Assembly: GCA_035551935.1 (NCBI GenBank) | Contig: DASZMJ010000040.1 | Span: 1-22,840 of the forward strand | Source: DASZMJ01 sp035551935 | Lineage (GTDB): Bacteria > Planctomycetota > Planctomycetia > Isosphaerales > Isosphaeraceae | Length of the DNA stretch: 22,840 nt | Direction: 5' to 3' | Shown here: piece by piece, positions 15,235 to 21,956 of the stretch | Layout of the letters: each line of letters begins with the position of its first letter | Position numbering within the stretch: the stretch's first letter is position 1 | The notes under the pieces: generated by a model | What the model was told of the DNA's origin: nothing | Database searches by the model: none | What the model saw: only the letters and a program-made list of their open reading frames with translations | Made by a program: the position numbers and the translations under genes

Positions 15235-16905
15235 TCAGAGATAGCCCAGGTCGGCCAGCCGGCGCCGGATGGCGGTGTCGTCCTCGTCGCTGTAGGGGAC
15301 GGCGACGGCGTCGGGCTCGATCGCCTCGACGTACCCGGCCTCGTCGTCTTCGGTCGCCGCGGGGACGCGGGAGGGGTCGAGCAGCTCGGTCAGGACGCGG
15401 CCATCCATGTCCTCGGGGACGGGGACGCCGAGCAGGCGCAGGACCGTCGGCGCGATGTCCATGAGCGTGGCCCCCTCGGGCACGGCGCCGGGCCGGAACG
15501 GGGGGCCGGCGGCGATCAGGACCCCGTCCATGCGGTGGTCGCCCGTCGGGCCGAAGGCGGGGGAGACGAGCTGGTTCGTGGTGAAGTCGTGCAGGCCGAT
15601 CGTCCGGAACCGCCAGTCGCGCGGCACGACCGTCAGGTCGGGCGCGAGGTGGGCATACGGGCCGTCGTACAGCTCGTCGCGCTCCAGGACGCGCGCCACG
15701 AGCGGCTCGCCCGTCTCGGGGTTCGGGATCTCGAGCAACGCGGCCTTGAGGTCCTCGAGGTAGGGGCGGACGTCCTCCGGCGCGACGCAACCTTGCGGCT
15801 GCCGGCCCTTCCGGTTGACGAAGATCTGGCCGAAGTTGCCCTGGGCGTAGGCGCGGGTGCGGGACCAGTCGATGTGCCGTCGCGACAGGAAGACGGAGTC
15901 GGCCAGCCGCTCGACCCAGCCGTCCTGCTCGCCCCGGAAGCGGCTGACGCGGTGCCGCGCCAGGCCGAGCCGGACCATCACGTTGTAGAACCACTCGGGC
16001 GTGGCGCCGTGGCGGTAGAACCAGTGCTTCTGGCGCACATACGGCGAGTCGATCAACGCGATGTCGCCGCGCCCCAGCAGCCAGACGTTGAAGTTGACGT
16101 ACCACTCGATGGGGCCGAACCCGTGGTCGCTCATCAGCAGGAGCGCCGTGTCGGCCGGCAGGTCGGCCTCGATGGCGCCGATGCCGTCGTCGAGCTTCCG
16201 CCAGAAGTCGATGAACCCCGCTCGGACCGCCGACAGGTCGCGCCCCCGCGCGGCGCGGTGCGCCGGGTCCCAGGCGTGCCAGAGCTCGTGCTGGATGCGG
16301 TCGGTGGCCATCAGGTCGTACATGAACAGGTCCCAGTCGCACCGCCGCGCCAGGAACCGGACCGCCTTCAGGTGGTGGTCGAGGAAGTCGGTCAGCTCGG
16401 CCAGGGCCGACTCCTCGCGGCCGCCGTCGTGGACGGCGGTCGACCACGGCCGGTACGGCCCGACCTCGCGCTCCAGTTCGGCGAAGAGGGCCGGGTCGCT
16501 GGCGAAGTCGGGCGCGTCGGCCGGGCTGAGGAAGTCGCCCAGGAAGAACCCCGGCGCCTTCCTCGGCGGGTAGCTCATCGGCACCCCGCCGGCCACCGTG
16601 GCCTTGCCGTACCGGCCGGCGACCTCCCAGACCAGGTCCGAGCGGATCGATCGCGACGAGTTGACCCGCCCTCGGCGCGGGTCGTGGCCGAACTCGAGGA
16701 ACTCGAAGACCCCGTGCTTGCCGGAGTTCTTGCCCGTCATGACCCCGGTCCAGGCCACCGGGCTGAGCGGCGGGAAGACCGAGCTCAAGGTCCCCGACGC
16801 CCCCCGCGCCATCAGACTGGCCAGGTTCGGCAGGTCCCCCCCGCGCGCCAGTGGGCCCAGGATGTCCCAGGTCGCCCCGTCCAGACCGAGCACGAAGACT
16901 CTCAT
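15235..16905 (-). CDS. Alkaline phosphatase superfamily protein (type I phosphodiesterase/nucleotide pyrophosphatase-like)
   Basis: A 556-residue cytoplasmic metallohydrolase; it starts directly with the first beta strand (MRVFVLGLDGATWDI), so there is no signal peptide. Asp9 is the first metal ligand. FPPLSPVAWTGVMTGKNSGK carries the nucleophile position, probably Ser48 by alignment with the Thr of nucleotide pyrophosphatases. TDRIQH supplies Asp202 and His206, and MSDHGFGP supplies Asp260 and His261. A later GDHRMDG supplies the last His. These are the two-metal ligands of the superfamily. It should cleave phosphate mono- or diesters, with substrate unknown; close relatives are annotated only as alkaline phosphatase family proteins. 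The ATG at 16905 follows a purine-rich AGGATAGGGGGAAGG. A possible extended -10 promoter lies about 80 bp upstream. The C-terminal 50 residues are acidic and look like an added tail. Confidence 0.88.
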   Translation of the reverse strand: MRVFVLGLDGATWDILGPLARGGDLPNLASLMARGASGTLSSVFPPLSPVAWTGVMTGKNSGKHGVFEFLEFGHDPRRGRVNSSRSIRSDLVWEVAGRYGKATVAGGVPMSYPPRKAPGFFLGDFLSPADAPDFASDPALFAELEREVGPYRPWSTAVHDGGREESALAELTDFLDHHLKAVRFLARRCDWDLFMYDLMATDRIQHELWHAWDPAHRAARGRDLSAVRAGFIDFWRKLDDGIGAIEADLPADTALLLMSDHGFGPIEWYVNFNVWLLGRGDIALIDSPYVRQKHWFYRHGATPEWFYNVMVRLGLARHRVSRFRGEQDGWVERLADSVFLSRRHIDWSRTRAYAQGNFGQIFVNRKGRQPQGCVAPEDVRPYLEDLKAALLEIPNPETGEPLVARVLERDELYDGPYAHLAPDLTVVPRDWRFRTIGLHDFTTNQLVSPAFGPTGDHRMDGVLIAAGPPFRPGAVPEGATLMDIAPTVLRLLGVPVPEDMDGRVLTELLDPSRVPAATEDDEAGYVEAIEPDAVAVPYSDEDDTAIRRRLADLGYL

Positions 16906-16983
16906 CCTTCCCCCTATCCTGCCGCCAACACGCCGACGCGTCCCCCCACTCCCTCGGGCGGACCACGTTCGGTCGCCAGCGTC

Positions 16984-16992
16984 ATTTTACCA
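16984..16992 (-). promoter_or_regulatory. Candidate extended -10 promoter of the phosphatase-superfamily gene
   Basis: On the minus strand the sequence reads TGGTAAAAT, an extended -10 element (TGN plus a 5 of 6 match to TATAAT). No convincing -35 box sits 16-18 bases upstream, as is allowed for extended -10 promoters. Transcription would start near 16977, giving a leader of about 70 bases before the ATG at 16905. Confidence 0.35.
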
Positions 16993-17200
16993 GAATCGGC
17001 CAGGGCCGCGATCCCCGGTATCCCCTCCACCTTAACCCTGCCGCAAACTGCAACACTCGTGCCGATTCCTCGTGCAAACGGACCCATCCCTGACCCCGCC
17101 GACCGACCCGAAATCACGCCTCCGCATTTTTCTTAAATCCTGGAAATCATTCAAGTTCAGTTCTGGCCGAACCTCGCCGCTCGCGTCCCGTTTTTCGAGT

Positions 17201-17219
17201 GGCACGCCCCGTGCTTTTT
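17201..17219 (+). terminator. Short intrinsic-terminator-like hairpin
   Basis: GCACG (17202-17206) pairs with CGTGC (17210-17214) around a CCC loop, and TTTTT (17215-17219) follows directly. The stem is short (5 bp plus a possible G-T pair) but G-C-rich. No plus-strand gene ends here, so if functional it would end an untranslated transcript from the 16990-17200 region. Confidence 0.35.
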
Positions 17220-17282
17220 CTCCCAATCGAGCCCGAGACGATCTTACGAAGACCGCGGGCCTCGCCTGAAACACGCGACGAA

Positions 17283-17387
17283 CCGGCCGTTGCCAGGAGG
17301 GCCGGGCGTCGAGATCGAGCCACGAGCAAGCGTCGTTCTCCCTGGCAGTGCCCGGCTCCCTCGGGGGGAGCCGGGCTTTTTTCTTTT
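17283..17387 (+). ncRNA. Candidate small RNA or attenuated leader ending at the intrinsic terminator
   Basis: Upstream of the terminator, TGCCAGG (17291-17297) pairs with CCTGGCA (17341-17347), forming a stem right next to the terminator stem. Alternatively CCGGCC (17283-17288) pairs with GGCCGG (17300-17305). GCCGGG (17301-17306) could also pair with the 5' arm of the terminator (17351-17356), an antiterminator-like option. It could be a free small RNA or a leader of the sigma factor gene. I recognise no known RNA class, and in such GC-rich DNA chance pairing is common. Confidence 0.25.
17350..17387 (+). terminator. Strong intrinsic (Rho-independent) terminator
   Basis: An 11-bp G-C-rich stem (17350-17360 with 17366-17376) closes a five-base loop and is followed by TTTTTTCTTTT (17377-17387). 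This is the only textbook terminator in the window. No recognised plus-strand gene lies upstream before 8364, so it must end a transcript made from the 16906-17350 gap or attenuate the sigma-factor leader. Confidence 0.8.
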
Positions 17388-17514
17388 AACCCTTGCCGTA
17401 TAACACTTAGGAGAATCGCCACCAGGCCCAAGGCACCAAAAGGGCAGCCCAGAGCAGCTCCCGAAGCTGGTGGCCGAACCGAGTGTCGTCCCCTCTCCGG
17501 CAGACCATGGCCTC

Positions 17515-17543
17515 TCGTCACCGCCGCCCCGGGGCGCGATAAT
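17515..17543 (+). promoter_or_regulatory. Candidate promoter of the sigma factor gene
   Basis: TCGTCA (17515-17520), a 17-base spacer and GATAAT (17538-17543) match the consensus at 4 of 6 and 5 of 6 positions. Transcription would start near 17550, 50 bases before the ATG at 17600. An alternative -10 (TATAAC at 17399-17404), just after the terminator, lacks a -35 box. Confidence 0.4.
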
Positions 17544-17599
17544 CGAGCCGGTCCTCCGCAGCGTCCGCCCCACCCGTTCGGCTCCTGGCGAGGGAGGCT

Positions 17600-18340
17600 A
17601 TGCCGCGACCTCGACCCGACGGTCACGCCCCGGGCCAGTTCCCCACGACGCAATGGAGTCGCGTGGCCACGGCCGCCGGCCGCGACGCCTCGGCGGCCCG
17701 GGAGGCGCTGTCGAGCCTCTGCCGCGCGTATTGGTATCCCATCTACGCCTACGTCCGTCGTCGCGGACACGCGCCCGAGCAGTCGCAGGACCTGACCCAG
17801 GACTTCTTCGCCTACGTCCTCGAGCGCGACCTGATCGCCATGGCCGACCCCACGCGGGGCCGCTTCCGCGGGTTCCTCCGCACCGTCTGCGCCCGACAAC
17901 TGGCCGCCCATCACGATCGGCGGCACGCGGCGAAGCGGGGCAGAGGCAGGTCCCCGCTTTCCATCGACCCCTCCGACGCCGAGCGCCGGTACACGCTCGA
18001 GCCCGCCCACGAGTTGACCCCGGAGCGGATCTTCGACCGGACCTGGGCCTTGACCCTGCTGGGTCGGGTCGTCGAGCGCCTCTGCGGCGAGTATGACGAC
18101 GCGGGCCGGTCGGACCGATTCGAGGGATTGCTCACCTTGCTGACCCGAGGCCCCGCATCCGACTCCTATGCGGAGGTCGCCTGCCGGCTGGGGATGACCG
18201 AAGGGAACGTCCGCGTCGCCGTCTACCGCATGCGACGCCGGTACGGCCTGCTGTTGCGCGACGAGATCGCGGCGACCGTCGGCGACGCGGCCCAGATCGA
18301 TGACGAGATCCGCGCCCTCTTCTCGGCCCTGGAGGGCTGA
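17600..18340 (+). CDS. ECF-type RNA polymerase sigma factor, kinase-linked planctomycete group
   Basis: A 246-residue sigma factor. The N-terminal FPTTQWSRV (14-22) and CRAYWYPIYAYVRRRGH (41-57) with QSQDLTQDFFAYVLERD (61-77) are the sigma region 2 signature of planctomycete ECF factors found beside Ser/Thr kinases. The region 4 helix-turn-helix is at about 185-218 (SYAEVACRLGMTEGNVRVAV then RMRRRYG). A variable linker of about 60 residues lies between. It would direct RNA polymerase to stress or developmental promoters. The ATG at 17600 has GGGAGG only two to four bases upstream, closer than usual. The kinase gene begins 139 bp downstream on the same strand; no classical anti-sigma gene is present, so the kinase is the likely regulator, as proposed for these ECF-kinase pairs. 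Confidence 0.92.
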   Translation: MPRPRPDGHAPGQFPTTQWSRVATAAGRDASAAREALSSLCRAYWYPIYAYVRRRGHAPEQSQDLTQDFFAYVLERDLIAMADPTRGRFRGFLRTVCARQLAAHHDRRHAAKRGRGRSPLSIDPSDAERRYTLEPAHELTPERIFDRTWALTLLGRVVERLCGEYDDAGRSDRFEGLLTLLTRGPASDSYAEVACRLGMTEGNVRVAVYRMRRRYGLLLRDEIAATVGDAAQIDDEIRALFSALEG

Positions 18341-18409
18341 AATCCGGCGGTGTCCTGTCGCGTTCGCCGCCATGTCCCCAACCAAGACGTCGGGAATGCG
18401 AACGGAATT

Positions 18410-18443
18410 GGGACTGGCTCCGAGTCGTCGAGGTGCCTGTCCC
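18410..18443. repeat. Imperfect palindrome in the sigma-kinase gap
   Basis: GGGACTGGCTCC (18410-18421) pairs with GGTGCCTGTCCC (18432-18443) at 10 of 12 positions. The two mismatches are T-T pairs placed symmetrically, and the intervening 10 bases end the hairpin. I recall near-identical strings scattered in planctomycete genomes, so it is probably a dispersed palindromic repeat. It lies in the only non-coding stretch between sigma factor and kinase genes and could affect their relative expression. Confidence 0.55.
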
Positions 18444-18479
18444 CAGCCGGTCCGGACCTCTTAAGTTGGAGTTCCGGGG

Positions 18480-21400
18480 ATGACAGGCGCCGAGAGCTGC
18501 CCCGATTGCGGTGCCCGCCTGCCGGCCGCGGCGCCGGGCGGGCTCTGCCCGCTCTGCCTGCTCCGACTCGGCGCCGCCCTGTCGGCCGATCCGGCGGGGG
18601 CCTTCGGCCCGGGGGCGTCGACGGACGTCCTCGAGCCCGCGCATGCGGAGGCGGATGCGTCCCCGACGCCGGCCGGCGCGTCGACCGGGGACGGCGCGAT
18701 CGGGGCGGTCGCTCGGGTCCAACTCCGGGACCCGCAGGACGCCGCGCGGCCTGCCCGGCCCGGTTCGCCGGAGATGCCCGACCTCGCGGGGCAGCCGTCC
18801 CGCTACCAGCTCGTCGGTGAGCTGGCCCGGGGCGGGATGGGCGCGATCTTCCAGGGGCGCGACCTCGACCTCGGCCGGGACCTCGCCGTCAAGGTGATCC
18901 GCGAGGAGCACTGCGACCACCCCGAGATGGTCCGCCGCTTCGTCGAGGAGGCGCAGATCGGCGGCCAGCTCCAGCACCCCGGGATCACGCCGGTCCACGA
19001 GCTGGGACGTTTCCCCGACGGCCGGCTGTTCATCGCGATGAAGCTCGTGCGGGGCCGCACCCTGGCCGCGTTGCTGGAGGCGCGCGCACGTCCTGATGAA
19101 GATCGGCCGCAATTCCTCGCGATCTTCGAGCAGGTCTGCCAGGCGATGGCCTACGCCCACAGTCGGGGGGTGATCCACCGCGACCTGAAGCCGTCGAACG
19201 TCATGGTCGGGGCGTTCGGCGAGGTCCAGGTCATGGACTGGGGCCTGGCGAAGGTGCTCGACCAGGGGGGCGTGGCCGACGAGACGAGGGGGCTCCGCGC
19301 GGGCGACGGCGCCCCCGTCGTCCGGACGTTGCGCTGCGGGTCGGAGGGGATAGAGTCGCGGTTCGGCTCGGTGCTCGGCACGCCGTCGTACATGGCACCC
19401 GAGCAGGCCCGGGGCGAGTTGGACACCCTGGACGAGCGGGCGGACGTCTTCGCGTTGGGCTCGATCCTCTGCGAGATCCTCACCGGCCAGCCCGCCTTCG
19501 CCGGGGGTCCCACGGCCGAGGTCGCCCGCAAGGCGGAGCGGGCCGACCTGGCGGACGCGCTGGCACGCCTCGACGCGTGCGCCGCCGACGCGGAGCTCGC
19601 GGCGTTGGCGCGGTCGTGCCTCGCCGCCGCGCCGAAGCACCGGCCGCGGGACGCCGGGGCGGTGGTCGCCGGGCTGACGGCGTACCTCGGCGGCGTCGAG
19701 CGGCGGCTGAGGGAGGCCGAGCTGGCCCAGGCCCGGGCCGCCGGGGAGCGCAGGCGTCGCCTGCTGACGCTCGCCCTGGCGGCATCCGTCCTCGGCACCG
19801 CGGTGATCGGCGCGGCCGGATGGGCCTGGATGGACCGCGAGCGGCAGCGTCGCGGGCGAACGATCCGGGCCGGGGTCGAGGCGGCCCTCGCCGAGGCCTC
19901 GAAGCGGCGCGACAGGGCCCGCGACTCGGGCGGGGGCGACCCGGTCCCCTGGGTGGAGGCGATCGAGGCCGCGCGCCGCGCCGAGTCGCTCCTCGACGGC
20001 AGCGATGCGGGCGCCGGGCTGCGCGACCGCGTGCGGACCTTCCTGGCCGAGCTGGCGCGCGAGCGCGACGCGGCCGAGGGCGCGGAGAAGGATCGCCGGA
20101 TGGTCGAGCGGCTCGCGGCCATCCACAACGACCTGGGCGCCCACGACGATGTCGTGAAGGCCGACGCCGAGTACGCCGCGGCGTTCCGCGCCTACGGCGT
20201 CGACCCCGACCGCATGGGGCCGGCGGCGGCCGGCCGGGCGCTGGCGGCCAGCCCGGCGGCCGCGGACCTGGCCAACGCCCTCGATCATTGGACCTTCCTG
20301 CGCCGCGGGCCGGCCTTGCGCGACCCGGCCGGCGCGGCGCGGCTGGCCGCCGCCGCCCGGGCGGCCGACCCCGACCCGTGGCGGGATCGGCTCCGGGACA
20401 CGCTCGGCCGGATCGGGGGCGACCGGGCCCGCAAGCTCGAGGCCCTGGAACGGCTCGCCGCCACGGCCGACGTCGACCATCTGCCGGGGGCGAGCGTCAC
20501 CCGGCTGGCCGCGGCGCTCGCGTCCCTCGGTCGGCGTGAGACGGGGATCGCGCTCTTGCGGCGCGCCCAGGCGTCGCACCGGGGTGACTTCTGGGTCAAC
20601 GCCGACCTCGGGCGCGAGCTCCTGGCCGCCGGCCGCCCCGAGGAGGCGGCCCGGTTCCTCGCCGTCGCCGCGGGCGTCAGTCCCCGCAGCGGGCTGGCCC
20701 TGAGCGGCATGGGGAAGGCCCTCCTCCAGGGCGGCCAGCCGTCGGAGGCCGCCGACGTCCTCCGGGAGGTGGCCCGGCTCCGGCCCGACGACGCCCTCGC
20801 CCACGTCGCGCTCGGGTCGGCCCTCCTGATGCTCGGGGACCGGCACGAGGCGGACGCCGAATTTGGCGAGGCACGACGATTGAAGCCGGACGACTGGGTG
20901 GTCCGCGACCAGATCGCCCTCGCGCACTCCGACCGGGGCGACTGGGCCGCAGCGGTCGTGGAGCAGACGGAATCGGCCCGTCGGTTCCCCGGGTTGGCGG
21001 TCGTGCACAAGGCGCTCGCCCACGCCCTCGAGGGGGCCGGGCGCACCGACGCCGCCGTCGCCGAATTCCGCGAGGCCGTCCGCCTCCGGCCCCGCTTCTC
21101 GTCGGCCTACCTCTACCTCGGCCGGGCCCTGATCGAGGCGGGCGACTACCGGGCGGCCCTGGAGGCGCTGGCGCGCGTCGACCCCGGCCCCCCGCCCGCG
21201 GACCCGAACCTCAGCCCGTCGACGCTGGCGTCGCGTGCGGAGCACCTGATCGCGCTGGAGGCGCGGCTGCCCGCCGTCGTGGAGGGCCGCGACCGCCCCG
21301 CCGACGCGGAGACGGGCGCGGGATTCGCCCGGATCGCCTTCGCCCGGCGCCACTACGCGGCGGCGGCCCGCCTGTGGGCCGACGCGTTCGCCGCCTGGCC

Positions 21401-21797
21401 GACGTTGGCGGCCGACCCGGCCACGGGGAACCGCTACCAGGCCGCGCGGGCCGCGGCGTTGGCCGGCGCCGAGGGCGGCCAGCTCGAGGGCCCGGCCGCC
21501 GCCCGCTCCCGGGCGCGCCGGCGTGAGCAGGCCGTCGCCTGGTTGGAGGCCGACCTCGCCGAGTCCCTCGCCGTCGTGGAGGCGGGGACTTCCCGCCAGC
21601 GTGCCGCGGTCTCGAGGCGGCTCGGCCGGTGGCAGGTCGACCCGGCCCTGGCGGGACTCCGCGAGGAAGAGGCCATGGCGGGTATCCCCGAGCCCGAGCG
21701 CCGTTCCCTCCGCGACCTCTGGCGCCGGATCGATGCGTCGCGGGCGAAGGCTATCGCCCCCGCTACGCAGGCCCACGTCGCGAACCGAAATCCGTGA
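18480..21797 (+). CDS. Membrane Ser/Thr protein kinase with zinc ribbon and TPR repeats
   Basis: A 1105-residue PknB-type kinase. An N-terminal zinc ribbon (CPDC at 7-10 and CPLC at 23-26) is followed by a disordered Pro/Ala-rich linker. The kinase domain spans about 109-400: glycine loop GELARGGMGAIF, Lys138 in AVKV, catalytic His-Arg-Asp 233-235 in HRDLKPSN, DWG at 253-255 in place of DFG, and APE at 306-308. A transmembrane helix at about 428-449 places the rest outside the cytoplasm. That part has a coiled-coil-like stretch (450-540) and TPR repeats (about 550-900, for example AHVALGSALLMLGDRHEADA and AYLYLGRALIEAGDYRAALE), then a conserved planctomycete C-terminal region. The ATG at 18480 has GGAG eight bases upstream. 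It probably senses an external or envelope signal and modulates the adjacent sigma factor. All residues needed for activity appear present. Confidence 0.93.
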   Translation: MTGAESCPDCGARLPAAAPGGLCPLCLLRLGAALSADPAGAFGPGASTDVLEPAHAEADASPTPAGASTGDGAIGAVARVQLRDPQDAARPARPGSPEMPDLAGQPSRYQLVGELARGGMGAIFQGRDLDLGRDLAVKVIREEHCDHPEMVRRFVEEAQIGGQLQHPGITPVHELGRFPDGRLFIAMKLVRGRTLAALLEARARPDEDRPQFLAIFEQVCQAMAYAHSRGVIHRDLKPSNVMVGAFGEVQVMDWGLAKVLDQGGVADETRGLRAGDGAPVVRTLRCGSEGIESRFGSVLGTPSYMAPEQARGELDTLDERADVFALGSILCEILTGQPAFAGGPTAEVARKAERADLADALARLDACAADAELAALARSCLAAAPKHRPRDAGAVVAGLTAYLGGVERRLREAELAQARAAGERRRRLLTLALAASVLGTAVIGAAGWAWMDRERQRRGRTIRAGVEAALAEASKRRDRARDSGGGDPVPWVEAIEAARRAESLLDGSDAGAGLRDRVRTFLAELARERDAAEGAEKDRRMVERLAAIHNDLGAHDDVVKADAEYAAAFRAYGVDPDRMGPAAAGRALAASPAAADLANALDHWTFLRRGPALRDPAGAARLAAAARAADPDPWRDRLRDTLGRIGGDRARKLEALERLAATADVDHLPGASVTRLAAALASLGRRETGIALLRRAQASHRGDFWVNADLGRELLAAGRPEEAARFLAVAAGVSPRSGLALSGMGKALLQGGQPSEAADVLREVARLRPDDALAHVALGSALLMLGDRHEADAEFGEARRLKPDDWVVRDQIALAHSDRGDWAAAVVEQTESARRFPGLAVVHKALAHALEGAGRTDAAVAEFREAVRLRPRFSSAYLYLGRALIEAGDYRAALEALARVDPGPPPADPNLSPSTLASRAEHLIALEARLPAVVEGRDRPADAETGAGFARIAFARRHYAAAARLWADAFAAWPTLAADPATGNRYQAARAAALAGAEGGQLEGPAAARSRARRREQAVAWLEADLAESLAVVEAGTSRQRAAVSRRLGRWQVDPALAGLREEEAMAGIPEPERRSLRDLWRRIDASRAKAIAPATQAHVANRNP

Positions 21798-21812
21798 CGT
21801 CGGCTGTAACGT

Positions 21813-21830
21813 TTGGGGAGATTTCCCCAA
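21813..21830. other. Short perfect hairpin downstream of the kinase gene
   Basis: TTGGGGA (21813-21819) pairs with TCCCCAA (21824-21830) around a four-base loop, 15 bp after the kinase stop. No T-tract follows. It could be a weak terminator or an operator for the ThuA gene starting at 21957; position alone does not decide. Confidence 0.35.
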
Positions 21831-21956
21831 GAGGATACGAGGGGAGCGAGGCCCCCATCGCGTCGACATCGCCCGGCCCTCGGCCGCACACGGCCGATGC
21901 CGCCGCGAATCGTGAACCGAGTGAGCAACCCGTCCACCGAGCGAGAGAATTCGCCG

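Larger units (their letters stand above)
16906..17599. other. 694-bp intergenic region with lower GC, terminator hairpins and regulatory sites
   Basis: This stretch separates divergent genes. It has AT-rich patches unlike its surroundings, for example around 17130-17155. From left to right I see an extended -10 on the minus strand (16984-16992), a short hairpin with T-tract (17201-17219), a structured segment with a strong intrinsic terminator (17283-17387) and a candidate sigma-factor promoter (17515-17543). Short open frames exist (for example 17072-17269, 65 codons) but have no recognisable start signal or protein character. Confidence 0.6.

Noticed and set aside
17072..17269. A 65-codon plus-strand frame in the intergenic region
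   Set aside because: There is no good ribosome site or protein-like composition, and it runs through the terminator-like hairpin at 17201-17219.
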